Shown here: piece by piece, positions 34,636-43,015 of the stretch
How positions within the stretch are numbered: the stretch's first letter is position 1
How the letters are laid out: the number at the start of each line of letters is the position of its first letter
Source of the DNA: Actinomycetospora soli
GTDB lineage: Bacteria > Actinomycetota > Actinomycetes > Mycobacteriales > Pseudonocardiaceae
NCBI RefSeq assembly: GCF_021026295.1
Contig: NZ_JAJNDA010000018.1
Coordinates: forward strand, 1-64,000
DNA: 64,000 nucleotides
Reading direction: 5' to 3'
The notes under the pieces: generated by a model
Told to the model about the DNA's origin: nothing
Database searches by the model: none
The model's input: the letters and a program-made list of their open reading frames with translations, nothing else
Translations under genes and position numbers: made by a program

Positions 34636-35574
34636 CTACCGCCAGTGCCGCCAGCCCGGGTCGCCCGCGCCGCCCCAGCGGTCGGCGTCGACGGTGACGC
34701 CGATGCCGAGGCGGCAGTCGGCGAACACGGTCCAGCCCTCGGGGACCGCGTCCTCGTCGGGGAAGCAGGCCACCAGGGAGTGGTCCTCGCCCCCGGTGAG
34801 GGCCCACCGCAGCGCGTCCCCGCCGAGCGCGGACGCCACGTCCCGCAGCTTGTCCGCGACCGGCACGAGCTCCGAACGGATGTCGATCCGCACCCGCGAC
34901 GCCTCGGCGACGTGCGTGAGGTCGGCGAGCAACCCGTCCGACGTGTCGATCATCGCGCTCGCCCCGGCCCGCGCGGCCACCGGGCCCGCGGCGATCGGGG
35001 GGCGGGGCGTGCGGTGCGCGGCCACCATCGCGAGCGGCGACCGGAACCCGCGCCGCAGCACCTCCATGCCGGCGGCCGACCAGCCCAGCACCCCGCAGAC
35101 GGCGACGACGTGGCCCACCTTCGCGCCCGAGCGACGGACCGGCGCGCGCCCCTCGAGGTCGCCCAGCGCCGTGATCGTCACCACGATCTGGTCCGCGGAG
35201 ACCGTGTCCCCGCCCACCACCCCGACACCGGCCTCGGCGGCCGCGTCCCAAATCCCGGCGGCCAGGCCCTCGACGACGTCGGTCGGGGTGGACGCCGGGC
35301 ACGCCAGCGACAGCAGCAGCCCGGTCGGGACCGCGCCCATCGCGGCGACGTCGGCCAGGTTCGCGGCCACCGCCTTGCGCCCCACCTGCTCGGGTCCCGA
35401 CCAGTCCAGACGGAAGTGCACGCCCTGGACCAGCGTGTCCACCGTCGCGACCACCCGCCCGTCCGGGGCCGCCACGACCGCGGCGTCGTCGCCCGGCCCG
35501 AGCAGCGTCCCCTCGGGCTGGGGGCGCCCGGCGGTGATCCGGTCGATCACCCCGAACTCCCCCAGGTCGGACAC
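34636..35574 (-). CDS. thiL: Thiamine-monophosphate kinase
   Basis: 312 aa, last step to thiamine diphosphate. ATP-site LGPGDDAAVV, metal motifs DTLVQGVHFR and GGDTVSADQIVVT, and the C-terminal MIDTSDGLLADLTHVA and TGGEDHSLVACF, all in the PurM-like order. GTG 35574 (VSDLGEFGVIDRI) is the start; the frame is open much further upstream but overlaps the divergent Lrp-domain gene. Matches Rv2977c. Confidence 0.93.
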   Translation of the reverse strand: MSDLGEFGVIDRITAGRPQPEGTLLGPGDDAAVVAAPDGRVVATVDTLVQGVHFRLDWSGPEQVGRKAVAANLADVAAMGAVPTGLLLSLACPASTPTDVVEGLAAGIWDAAAEAGVGVVGGDTVSADQIVVTITALGDLEGRAPVRRSGAKVGHVVAVCGVLGWSAAGMEVLRRGFRSPLAMVAAHRTPRPPIAAGPVAARAGASAMIDTSDGLLADLTHVAEASRVRIDIRSELVPVADKLRDVASALGGDALRWALTGGEDHSLVACFPDEDAVPEGWTVFADCRLGIGVTVDADRWGGAGDPGWRHWR

Positions 35575-35733
35575 GTGTCCGCCCGCCGGTGCCCGCGCGG
35601 GGCTCCGTTGTGGCGCATCTCCCGACCGGCTCACCCGTCTGCTCCCTGCGGTACGTTCCGACGCGTCGTGACACCCGTGTGCACCCGCCCGCCCTCCGGA
35701 GCGGGTGCGCCCGCTCCCCGAGGAGGCCCGTTC

Positions 35734-35970
35734 GTGGTCCAGGCCTACATCCTGATCCAGACCGAGGTGGGCCGCGCCGCCGCGGTCGCGTCGGACGTGG
35801 CCGGGATCGACGGCGTCTCCCGGTCGGAGGACGTGACCGGTCCCTACGACGTGATCGTGCACGTGGACTCCAACGACGACGCGGCCCTCTCGGACACCAT
35901 CACGGCCGTGCAGAAGGTGCCGGGCATCACCCGCACGTTGACCTGCTCGGTCGTCGGCTCGCCCGCCTGA
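35734..35970 (+). CDS. Stand-alone Lrp/AsnC ligand-binding (RAM) domain protein
   Basis: 78 aa, only the C-terminal regulator-of-amino-acid-metabolism domain: VQAYILIQTEVGRAAAVASDVAGIDGV, VTGPYDVIVHVD and KVPGITRTLTCSVV. No helix-turn-helix. Such single-domain proteins are found next to thiL/ddl in actinobacteria and probably oligomerise with full-length Lrp proteins or bind amino acids. GTG 35734 has AGGAGG 8 nt upstream. Confidence 0.9.
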   Translation: MVQAYILIQTEVGRAAAVASDVAGIDGVSRSEDVTGPYDVIVHVDSNDDAALSDTITAVQKVPGITRTLTCSVVGSPA

Positions 35971-35978
35971 CCCCGCCG

Positions 35979-36596
35979 GTGGCGCGTACCCGGGCCCCGG
36001 AGCTCGACCGCCGTCTCCCCCGCATCCTGCTGGGCGTGGCCCTGGCGCTGCCGGTGCTGCTGGTCGTCGGGGTGCTGATCGCCTCGCAGGTCCTCGGTCG
36101 GCAGACCGACCCCGACCCGGACACCGGCCCGCTGGCCCTCGCGGCCGTGCCGGTCCCCGCGGCGGCCTCGGCGGACTGCTCCCGGCTGCTCTCGGGGCTC
36201 CCGCAGGAGATCAACACCGGCGACGGGCTGCTGCCGCGCCGGGTCCTGGCCGACCCGGTCCCGGCGGGCACGGTCGCGTGGGGCGGGGAGAAGCAGGCCT
36301 CGGGCCGCCCCGAGGACCAGCCGGTCGTCCTGCGCTGCGGGCTGCCCACCCCGCCCGAGCTGGGCCCGACGAGCCCGCTGCTCGACGTCGACGGCGTGGA
36401 CTGGCTGCGGATCCCCGGCGCCGGGACCACCACCTGGGTCACGGCCGACCGCGCGATCTCCGTCGGGCTCACCCTCCCCGACGGCATCGGGAGCGGCGCC
36501 ATCCAGGACGTCTCGCGCGGCATCAAGATCACGCTGGTCAGCCGGGACACCGAGCCGCCGGACCCGACGTCGGCGCCGGCGACGCCCACCCGCTGA
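35979..36596 (+). CDS. DUF3515 family membrane-anchored protein
   Basis: 205 aa. One N-terminal transmembrane helix (ILLGVALALPVLLVVGVLIASQVL) and an extracytoplasmic domain with a Cys pair (ADCSRLLSGLP, VLRCGLPTPPEL) and a Trp motif VDWLRIPGAGTTTWVTAD. Matches the actinobacterial DUF3515 family, whose genes sit beside ddl and thiL (as Rv2980). Function unknown. Starts 8 bp after the Lrp-domain gene. Confidence 0.85.
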   Translation: MARTRAPELDRRLPRILLGVALALPVLLVVGVLIASQVLGRQTDPDPDTGPLALAAVPVPAAASADCSRLLSGLPQEINTGDGLLPRRVLADPVPAGTVAWGGEKQASGRPEDQPVVLRCGLPTPPELGPTSPLLDVDGVDWLRIPGAGTTTWVTADRAISVGLTLPDGIGSGAIQDVSRGIKITLVSRDTEPPDPTSAPATPTR

Positions 36597-37694
36597 TCAG
36601 CGCACCCCGGTGCCGCCGGCGAGGGCGGAGTCGACGAGCGTGGTGAGCAGCGTCGGGTAGTCGACGCCGGTGGTCGCCCACATCCGCGGGTAGAGCGACG
36701 TCGCGGTGAAGCCGGGCATGGTGTTCAGCTCGTTGACCAGCACCCGGCCGTCGTCGGTGACGAAGAAGTCGACGCGCGCGAGGCCCGCGCAGTCCATCGT
36801 CCGGAAGACCCGGACCGCCTGCTCGCGGACCAGGTCGGCCAGGGCGTCGTCGAGCTTCGCGGGGACGTCGAGCTCGCAGGCGTCGTCGAGGTACTTGGTG
36901 TCGAAGTCGTACCAGTCGGCCTCGCCGGTGAGCCGGATCTCGGCGGGGACGCTCGCCTCCACGCGGCCGTCGGGGAACTGGAGCACCCCGCACTCGATCT
37001 CGCGGCCCGCGATCCCGGCCTCGATCAGCACCTTCGGGTCGCTCTCGCGGGCGAACGCCACCGCGGCGGGCACGTCCTCCCACGCCGTGACCCGCGAGAT
37101 TCCCACCGAGGACCCGGCCCGGGACGGCTTGACGAACACCGGCAGCCCGAGGCGGTCGCGGTCGGCGGGCGCGAGGTCGGACGCGGTCCGGTCGAGCGCG
37201 ACGGCGTCGCCGGTGGCGAGCCCGGCGTCACGCAGGATGCGCTTCGTGACGACCTTGTCCATCGACGCCGCGCTCGCGCAGACCCCGGCCCCGACGTAGG
37301 GGATGCCGGCGGTCTCGAGGAGGCCCTGGATCTCGCCGTCCTCCCCGGCGGGTCCGTGCAGCACCGGGAAGACGACGTCGATCGTCGCCACCGTCTCGCC
37401 CCGACGACCCTCGGCGAGGCTGATCAGCTCACGGCGGGTGGGGTCGGGCAGCAGCGCCACCGGCTCGCCCGATGCGAGGGTCACGCCCGGCAGCTCGCGT
37501 CCGTGCAGGCGCCACGGGGAGGTGTCGTCGCCGACGGCCAGCCAGACGCCCTCCGGGGTGATCCCGACGGGCACGACGTCGAACCGGTCCCGGTCGAGGT
37601 TGTCGAGGATGCCGCCCGCGGAGACGCAGGAGACGGCGTGCTCCCCCGACCGCCCGCCGAACAGGACCAGCAACGTCGGGCGTTCCGTCCCCAT
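36597..37694 (-). CDS. ddl: D-alanine--D-alanine ligase
   Basis: 365 aa ATP-grasp enzyme making the D-Ala-D-Ala dipeptide for peptidoglycan. VLFGGRSGEHAVSCVSAGG at the N-terminus, VFPVLHGPAGEDGEIQGLLE, the flexible loop with VFVKPSRAGSSVGISRV, DWYDFDTKYLDD, and VNELNTMPGFTATSLYP near the C-terminus. The loop resembles dipeptide rather than depsipeptide (VanA-type) ligases. Stop lies directly after the DUF3515 stop (convergent). ATG 37694 (MGTERPTLLVLFGG) is the natural start. Confidence 0.96.
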   Translation of the reverse strand: MGTERPTLLVLFGGRSGEHAVSCVSAGGILDNLDRDRFDVVPVGITPEGVWLAVGDDTSPWRLHGRELPGVTLASGEPVALLPDPTRRELISLAEGRRGETVATIDVVFPVLHGPAGEDGEIQGLLETAGIPYVGAGVCASAASMDKVVTKRILRDAGLATGDAVALDRTASDLAPADRDRLGLPVFVKPSRAGSSVGISRVTAWEDVPAAVAFARESDPKVLIEAGIAGREIECGVLQFPDGRVEASVPAEIRLTGEADWYDFDTKYLDDACELDVPAKLDDALADLVREQAVRVFRTMDCAGLARVDFFVTDDGRVLVNELNTMPGFTATSLYPRMWATTGVDYPTLLTTLVDSALAGGTGVR

Positions 37695-37705
37695 GGCGCC
37701 GCACC

Positions 37706-39115
37706 CTACGCGGGGCCCGCCGCCGCCCCGGCCAGCACGCCCCGCACCCGCTCCAGGGCCGCCCCGAGCTCGGTCCGCGACGGGGCCGCCCAGCCCACGA
37801 GCACCCCGGACCGCCGCTCCCGGGTGTCGTCCAGGTGGTGCGCGGCCAGCCCGTCGAGCAGCACCCCCGCCCCGCCCGCCGCGTCGACGACCCCCCGCTC
37901 GAGGGCGGCCGAGGGCAACGGCACCACCAGGTGCGCCCCGGCCCGGTCGCCGAGCACCCCGTGTCCCGCCGCCCGGACCGCGTCGACCACCAGCCCGCGG
38001 CGGACCCTGAGCTCGCGCCGCAGCCGCGTGAGGTGCCGGCCCAGCCCGCCGTCGTGCACCCACGCCGCGAGGACCTGCTGCCCCGCCGGGGCGGGCCTCG
38101 TCCCCGTCGTGCGGCGCTGCGCGAGCAGCTCCGCGGCGAGCGCCGGCGGCGCGACGAGCCAGCCGACCCCGAGGTCCGGCGTCGCGATCTTGCCCGCGGT
38201 CCCGAGGTGCACGACGACGTCCGGACCGAGCGCCGCGAGGACCGGCAGCGGGGCGACGTCGTAGCGCAGCTCGCCGTCGTAGTCGTCCTCGACCAGCACG
38301 AACCCCTCCGCCCGGGCCCGTTCGACCAGCGCCGCCCGCCGGGCGACCGGCAGGCGCCCGCCCAGCGGGTACTGGTGCGCCGGGGTCACGTAGACGAGGT
38401 CGAGTCCGGCCGGGAGATTCCCGACGACCACGCCCTCGGCGTCGACCGCGAGGGCGATCACCTCCGCCCCGGCGGCGCGCAGCACGCCCGCCGCGCGGCG
38501 GTAGCCGGGGTCCTCGAACCCGGCGCGGACCGGCCGCCCGAGCCGCCGGGTGAGCAGCGCGACGAGCTCGGTGAGGCCCGCCGTCGTGCCCGCCGTGGCG
38601 AGGACGTCGGCCCCGACGAGCCCCCGGTGGCGCAGCAGGTGCTCGGACACCGCCGCCCGGAAGGCGGGCACGCCCGCGTACTCGGGCCGGGCCGCCGGGT
38701 CGAGGTCGCCCGCGCGGCGCCACGCCCGCCGCCAGGACGCGGTGTCGAGCACCTCGAGGCAGGGCGAGCCGGGCCGCAGGTCGGTGGCCGCACCACCTCC
38801 CGGTGGCAGGAGAGCGTCGTTGCTGTCACCGGGCGGCAGCGACGACGCGTCGCTGCCACGGGGGGCGGCACCCGAGGGCGCCGCCAGCACGAACGTCCCC
38901 GACCCGTGGCGGGCGCCGAGCCACCCCTCGGCGACCAGCTGGTCGTACGCGGCGGCGGTCACGGTCCGGCTCACGCCGAGCTCGCGGGCGAGCACCCGCG
39001 TCGCCGGGACGCGCTCGCCGACCCGGAGCCGCCCGTCGAGGGCCGCGCCCCGCAGCCCGTCCGCGACCTGCACCGCCAGGGGCGTCGGCGCGGACCGGTC
39101 GAGCGCGACGAGCAC
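37706..39115 (-). CDS. MocR/PdxR-type GntR regulator with aminotransferase-like domain
   Basis: 469 aa. N-terminal GntR HTH (about residues 8-72, RVLARELGVSRTVTAAAYDQLVAEGWL), a linker, then a fold-type I aminotransferase-like domain (about 120-465) with YVTPAHQYPLGG, VLVEDDYDGELRY and the PLP lysine region VVHLGTAGKIATPDLGVGWLV. MocR proteins sense pyridoxal phosphate or amino compounds. Divergent from a PPOX gene it may regulate. GTG 39115 has GGAGG 7 nt upstream. The linker SDASSLPPGDSNDALLPPGG is encoded by a family A repeat. Confidence 0.9.
   Translation of the reverse strand: MLVALDRSAPTPLAVQVADGLRGAALDGRLRVGERVPATRVLARELGVSRTVTAAAYDQLVAEGWLGARHGSGTFVLAAPSGAAPRGSDASSLPPGDSNDALLPPGGGAATDLRPGSPCLEVLDTASWRRAWRRAGDLDPAARPEYAGVPAFRAAVSEHLLRHRGLVGADVLATAGTTAGLTELVALLTRRLGRPVRAGFEDPGYRRAAGVLRAAGAEVIALAVDAEGVVVGNLPAGLDLVYVTPAHQYPLGGRLPVARRAALVERARAEGFVLVEDDYDGELRYDVAPLPVLAALGPDVVVHLGTAGKIATPDLGVGWLVAPPALAAELLAQRRTTGTRPAPAGQQVLAAWVHDGGLGRHLTRLRRELRVRRGLVVDAVRAAGHGVLGDRAGAHLVVPLPSAALERGVVDAAGGAGVLLDGLAAHHLDDTRERRSGVLVGWAAPSRTELGAALERVRGVLAGAAAGPA
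38804..38856. repeat. Family A repeat used as coding sequence in the MocR linker
   Basis: Left arm 38804-38827 (23/24 identical to the 50082 arm), right arm 38833-38856, forming an imperfect hairpin. It is read in frame on the minus strand as GSDASSLPPGDSNDALL in the hinge between DNA-binding and aminotransferase-like domains. Confidence 0.8.
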
Positions 39116-39184
39116 GAGTGGCCTCCCGGAAGGGCGGGGAAGTGGCCCTCGCAGGATGCCACCCTCCGGGTCGACGATCACCGC

Positions 39185-39823
39185 ATGCTCTCCCCCACCC
39201 CGCGCACGCAGCTCCGCCGCAAGCGCGACCGGCAGCAGGACGACCCCACGACGCTGCACGCGATCCTCGACGAGGCGCTCGTCTGCCACCTGGGTCTGGT
39301 CGACCCGGACGGCGCCCCGCTCGTGCTGCCGACCATGCACGCGCGGGTCGGCGACGTGGTCTACGCGCACGGGTCGAGCGGCGCCGCGAGCCTCGCGCGC
39401 GACGGACAGGTGTGCCTCACGGTCACGCTGCTCGACGGGCTGGTGCTCGCGCGGTCGGTGTTCGCACACTCCGCGAACTACCGCAGCGCCGTCGTCCGGG
39501 GACGCGCCCGTCGGGTCACCGACCCGGACGAGCACCTGCGGGCCCTCGAGGCGATCGTCGAGCACCTCACGCCCGGGCAGTGGTCCCACGCGCGGCGGCC
39601 CGACCGGAAGGAGACCGCCGCGACCGCCGTGCTCGCGCTGGACCTGCACGAGGCGAGCGTCAAGGTGCGGCAGGGCCCGCCGGGCGACCCCGAGCTCGTG
39701 GCCGCGGGCGACACGCGCTGGGCCGGCGTGGTGCCGGTGCACACCGTGCTCGGCGTCCCCCAGACCTGCCCGGCGCTCCCGGCCGACGCCCCGGTGCCCG
39801 CGCACGTGGCGGACCGGGCCTGA
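39185..39823 (+). CDS. Pyridoxamine 5'-phosphate oxidase family (split-barrel flavoprotein)
   Basis: 212 aa. LHAILDEALVCHLGLVDPDGAPLVLPTMHARVGDVVYAHGSSGAAS is the FMN-binding split barrel typical of pyridoxamine-oxidase-like and nitroreductase-type proteins; the C-terminal half is helical. Divergent from the MocR regulator with about 70 bp between starts, so the MocR protein is a likely activator. Flavin reductase or detoxification role; substrate unknown. Confidence 0.82.
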   Translation: MLSPTPRTQLRRKRDRQQDDPTTLHAILDEALVCHLGLVDPDGAPLVLPTMHARVGDVVYAHGSSGAASLARDGQVCLTVTLLDGLVLARSVFAHSANYRSAVVRGRARRVTDPDEHLRALEAIVEHLTPGQWSHARRPDRKETAATAVLALDLHEASVKVRQGPPGDPELVAAGDTRWAGVVPVHTVLGVPQTCPALPADAPVPAHVADRA

Positions 39824-39824
39824 C

Positions 39825-40253
39825 CTACGGGTGGACGCGGGCCCGGAGCTGGACGGTGGTGCCGTGGCGACCGGACAGGACGGTGGCGCGGGCCAGCGTG
39901 TGCATCAGCGGCAGCCCCCGGCCCCGCCAGCCGCACCCGGTCGACCGGCGCCAGGCGCCGTCGTCGGAGATGGTGACGACCAGGTCCCGCCCGCCGGCGA
40001 GCGGCGGGGAGACCGCGGCCCAGAGCCGCATGTCGCCCGGCTGCGGCGCCGCGGAGTAGGCGTGGTCGACGACGTTGGCGAGCGCCTCGTAGACCGCGAG
40101 CGCGAGGTCGTCCGCGGTGTCCGGGTCGGCCCACTCACGCAGCCACGTCCGGAAGGTGCGACGCAGGGTCGAGGCGTTCGACCGGTCCGCCGGAGCCGTC
40201 CGCTCGAGGGTGACCACCGGGCGGTCGGCGGTCACGCGGGGCGGCGGCCCCAT
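39825..40253 (-). CDS. Anti-sigma-type ATP-binding protein (HATPase, RsbW-like)
   Basis: 142 aa GHKL ATPase: DDLALAVYEALANVVDHAYSAAP carries the N-box, VTISDDGAWRRSTG the G1 box (DxG) and GRGLPLMHTLA the G2 box. Actinobacterial RsbW-like kinases of this size act as anti-sigma factors or phosphorylate anti-anti-sigma proteins; no partner STAS gene is adjacent. Start chosen at ATG 40253 (MGPPPRVTADRPVV); the frame is open to 40349, which would overlap the end of gpsA. Confidence 0.75.
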   Translation of the reverse strand: MGPPPRVTADRPVVTLERTAPADRSNASTLRRTFRTWLREWADPDTADDLALAVYEALANVVDHAYSAAPQPGDMRLWAAVSPPLAGGRDLVVTISDDGAWRRSTGCGWRGRGLPLMHTLARATVLSGRHGTTVQLRARVHP

Positions 40254-40329
40254 GCGCTGCAGCACGTCCACGAAGTCCGGAGTTCCTCGGACGGCCCCAC
40301 ACGAAACGCACCCGGCCGGGCGGAGCCGG

Positions 40330-41328
40330 TCACTCCGGTTTGCGTTCACGGTTGATCAGTTCGTCCCCCACGTCACGCGCCGAGACCGTCCCCGCGCAGA
40401 CCCGGCGGACGGCGTCCACGATCGGGGTGTCGACGCCGTGCGTGCGGGCCAGCTCGCCGATCGCCTCGCAGGACTTGACGCCCTCGGCGACCTGGCCGTG
40501 GTTGGCCTCCTCGGCCTCGGCGACCGTCATGCCGCGGCCCAGCGACTCGCCGAACCGGCGGTTGCGCGAGAGCGGGGACGAGCAGGTGGCCACCAGGTCG
40601 CCCATGCCCGCCAGGCCGGCCAGCGTCAGCGCCTGGCCCCCGAGCGCCACCGTGAGCCGCGAGATCTCGGCGAGGCCCCGGGTGATCAGCGAGGCCGTCG
40701 TGTTGTCGCCGTACCCCTGCCCGGAGGCCATGCCGCACGCGAGGGCGATGACGTTCTTGCACGCGCCGCCCAGCTCGCAGCCGATGACGTCGACGTTCGT
40801 GTACGGCTTGAAGTAGCCGGTGGAGCAGTCGTGCTGCACCGCGACCGCCCGGTCGTGGTCCGAGCAGGCGACCACGGTGGCCGTCGGCTGCTCGGCGGCG
40901 ATCTCCCCGGCGAGGTTCGGCCCGGAGAGCACCGCGATGCGGTCCGGCGTGACCCGGCCCGCGTCCGCGATGACCTCGCTCATCCGCTTGAGCGTGCCCA
41001 TCTCGACGCCCTTGGCGAGGCTCACCACCGTCGCGCCGCGCGGCAGGTGGTCGGCCCAGTCCTCCAGGTGCCCGCGCAGCCGCTGGGCGGGGATCGCCAG
41101 CACCACCGCGGTCACGCCGTCGAGGGCGGCCTCGGCGTCGTGGGTGGCCCGCAGCGCCGACGGCAGCTTGATGTCGGGCAGGTACTCCGGGTTGACGTGG
41201 TCGGCGGCGATCGCGTCCGCCACCTCCTGGCGCCGCGCCCACAGCGTGACGTCGGTGCCCGCGTCGGCGAGGACCTTGGCGAACGTCGTCCCCCACGACC
41301 CCGCCCCGAGGACCGCGTAGCGGCTCAT
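40330..41328 (-). CDS. gpsA: NAD(P)+-dependent glycerol-3-phosphate dehydrogenase
   Basis: 332 aa, supplies sn-glycerol-3-phosphate for phospholipids. N-terminal [20 protein letters not shown] dinucleotide motif, [17 protein letters not shown] with the catalytic lysine, and [28 protein letters not shown] overlap with plsC upstream, so the two lipid genes are coupled. Same order as Rv2982c. Confidence 0.96.
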   Translation of the reverse strand: MSRYAVLGAGSWGTTFAKVLADAGTDVTLWARRQEVADAIAADHVNPEYLPDIKLPSALRATHDAEAALDGVTAVVLAIPAQRLRGHLEDWADHLPRGATVVSLAKGVEMGTLKRMSEVIADAGRVTPDRIAVLSGPNLAGEIAAEQPTATVVACSDHDRAVAVQHDCSTGYFKPYTNVDVIGCELGGACKNVIALACGMASGQGYGDNTTASLITRGLAEISRLTVALGGQALTLAGLAGMGDLVATCSSPLSRNRRFGESLGRGMTVAEAEEANHGQVAEGVKSCEAIGELARTHGVDTPIVDAVRRVCAGTVSARDVGDELINRERKPE

Positions 41329-42092
41329 GCCGCGTCCCCCGCCGGCCGGACCTCGCCGCGGACGTCCTCGAGCAGCGCCCCGACCGCGGTCATCATCCGC
41401 TCCGTCGTCTCCTTCATCAGCTTCGCGCCGGGCGGGCGGTCGCCGACCCGGGCCCGCAGGTCGTCCATCGGCAGCGGCTCGCCCGCGTGCACCGTGATCG
41501 TGGCGCCGAACGGGGAGGGCCGGAAGCGTCGGCGGTAGTGGTCGTAGACCGAGAGCGTGCCCCAGTGCACCACCGGGATCACCGGCACGTCGTGCAGCAG
41601 CGCCAGCCGCGCGGCGCCCGAGCGCGCCTCCATCGGCCAGCCCGCCGGGTCCCGCGTGATGGTGCCCTCGGGGTAGATCACGACGATGCCGTCGTCGGCC
41701 AGGGCCGTCTCCGCGGCCGCGAGGCTCGCCCCGGCGTCGCGCGACCCGCGGGCGACCGGGATCTGCCGCGAGCCCGCCATGATCCGGCCGAACACCGGCA
41801 CCCGCCAGAGCGAGTCCTTGGCCAGGAACCGCGGCACGCGGCGCGCGCGGTGGACGAAGACCGCGGTGTAGACCGGGTCGAGGTAGGAGACGTGGTTGCT
41901 CACCAGCAGCGCGGGCCCCTCGGCCGGCACGTGCTCGAGCCCGACCATCCGCCGCCGCGCCAGGAACCAGGTCAGCGGGTAGAAGACCACCGCGGCCAGG
42001 AACACCCACGGGCCACCCGGCTCCCGACGACGCCAGGCCACGTCCCGCGGCACCGGCGCCGGGGTCGTGGGAGAACCGTCTGCGATCGCCAC
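41325..42092 (-). CDS. plsC: 1-acyl-sn-glycerol-3-phosphate acyltransferase (PlsC family)
   Basis: 255 aa. One membrane segment ([18 protein letters not shown]), acyltransferase block [15 protein letters not shown] (NHxxxxD type with Ser/Tyr), block [18 protein letters not shown], block [12 protein letters not shown] and block [12 protein letters not shown]. Makes phosphatidic acid from lysophosphatidic acid. GTG 42092 has GGAGG 9 nt upstream and is preferred over GTG 42113. Coupled to gpsA, which makes the substrate backbone. Confidence 0.92.
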   Translation of the reverse strand: MAIADGSPTTPAPVPRDVAWRRREPGGPWVFLAAVVFYPLTWFLARRRMVGLEHVPAEGPALLVSNHVSYLDPVYTAVFVHRARRVPRFLAKDSLWRVPVFGRIMAGSRQIPVARGSRDAGASLAAAETALADDGIVVIYPEGTITRDPAGWPMEARSGAARLALLHDVPVIPVVHWGTLSVYDHYRRRFRPSPFGATITVHAGEPLPMDDLRARVGDRPPGAKLMKETTERMMTAVGALLEDVRGEVRPAGDAA

Positions 42093-42262
42093 CCGGGCCC
42101 GCCTCCTCGTCACCGTCGCGTGGATGCCGGGAGCGGCCCCAGCACGCTGCGGCGTGAGTCTCCCGTGACCGGTGATCGCCGTCCAGACGACCTCCGGCGC
42201 CGGGCGGCCCGGGCGGGGCGTTCGGTGGCCCCCGACCGGTCGGCGGGTCCAGGATGGGACGC

Positions 42263-42946
42263 ATGGCGGAACGTGGGGTCGCGACGGACCTCGTCGTGCC
42301 GGTGAAGGAGCTGCGGCACGCCAAGACCCGGCTGGCCGCCGCGAGCGCGGCCGTGCCGACGGCGGACCCGCGCACCACCCACGCCGACCTCGCGCTCGCC
42401 CTCGCCGCGGACACCCTGGCCGCGGTCCTCGCCTCCTCGGTCCGGCGGCTGGCGGTCGTCACCTCCGAGCCGCGCCTGACCGCCGGGGACCCGGCACCCG
42501 TCGTCGGGGAGGACCCGCGGGTGGAGCTGGTCGTCGATCCCGGCCGGGGGCTCGACGCCGCCATCCGGGCCGGGATCGAGCACCTCGGGCCGGTCCCGGT
42601 GGGGGTGCTGCTGGCCGACCTGCCGGCGCTGCGGCCCGAGGAGCTGGACGCGGCCCTCGCGGCGGCCCGGGCGGCGCTGCGCCACGCCCCGGCGGCGTTC
42701 GTGACGGACCACACCGGCGACGGGACCTCGCTGCTGGTCGCCACGCCCGGGTTCGTCCCCCGGTTCGGACCGTTCTCCGCGGCCGCGCACGCAGCGGCCG
42801 GCGCGGTCGCGCTCACCGGCGACTGGCCCGGGCTGCGCCACGACGTCGACGTGCCGGCCGACCTCGACGAGGTCCGGGCGCTCGGGGTCGGGCCCGCCAC
42901 GCGGGCGTGGCCGGGCCTGCCGAGCCTCACCGCGTCCCACCGATGA
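42263..42946 (+). CDS. cofC: Phosphoenolpyruvate/2-phospholactate guanylyltransferase (F420 biosynthesis)
   Basis: 227 aa. Nucleotidyltransferase fold [30 protein letters not shown] with the catalytic-type acidic pair, and [15 protein letters not shown] then [18 protein letters not shown]. CofC/FbiD joins GTP to PEP or 2-phospho-L-lactate at the start of coenzyme F420 synthesis; mycobacterial FbiD (Rv2983) lies at the same place, between gpsA and ppk. ATG 42263 has AGGA 8 nt upstream. Confidence 0.92.
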   Translation: MAERGVATDLVVPVKELRHAKTRLAAASAAVPTADPRTTHADLALALAADTLAAVLASSVRRLAVVTSEPRLTAGDPAPVVGEDPRVELVVDPGRGLDAAIRAGIEHLGPVPVGVLLADLPALRPEELDAALAAARAALRHAPAAFVTDHTGDGTSLLVATPGFVPRFGPFSAAAHAAAGAVALTGDWPGLRHDVDVPADLDEVRALGVGPATRAWPGLPSLTASHR

Positions 42947-43015
42947 CCCGGTCGCGCGGGTGGCGTGTCCCGCAGTGGTCGCGGTGTGCCGTCGTGCGCC
43001 GTCAGAATGGGCCGG

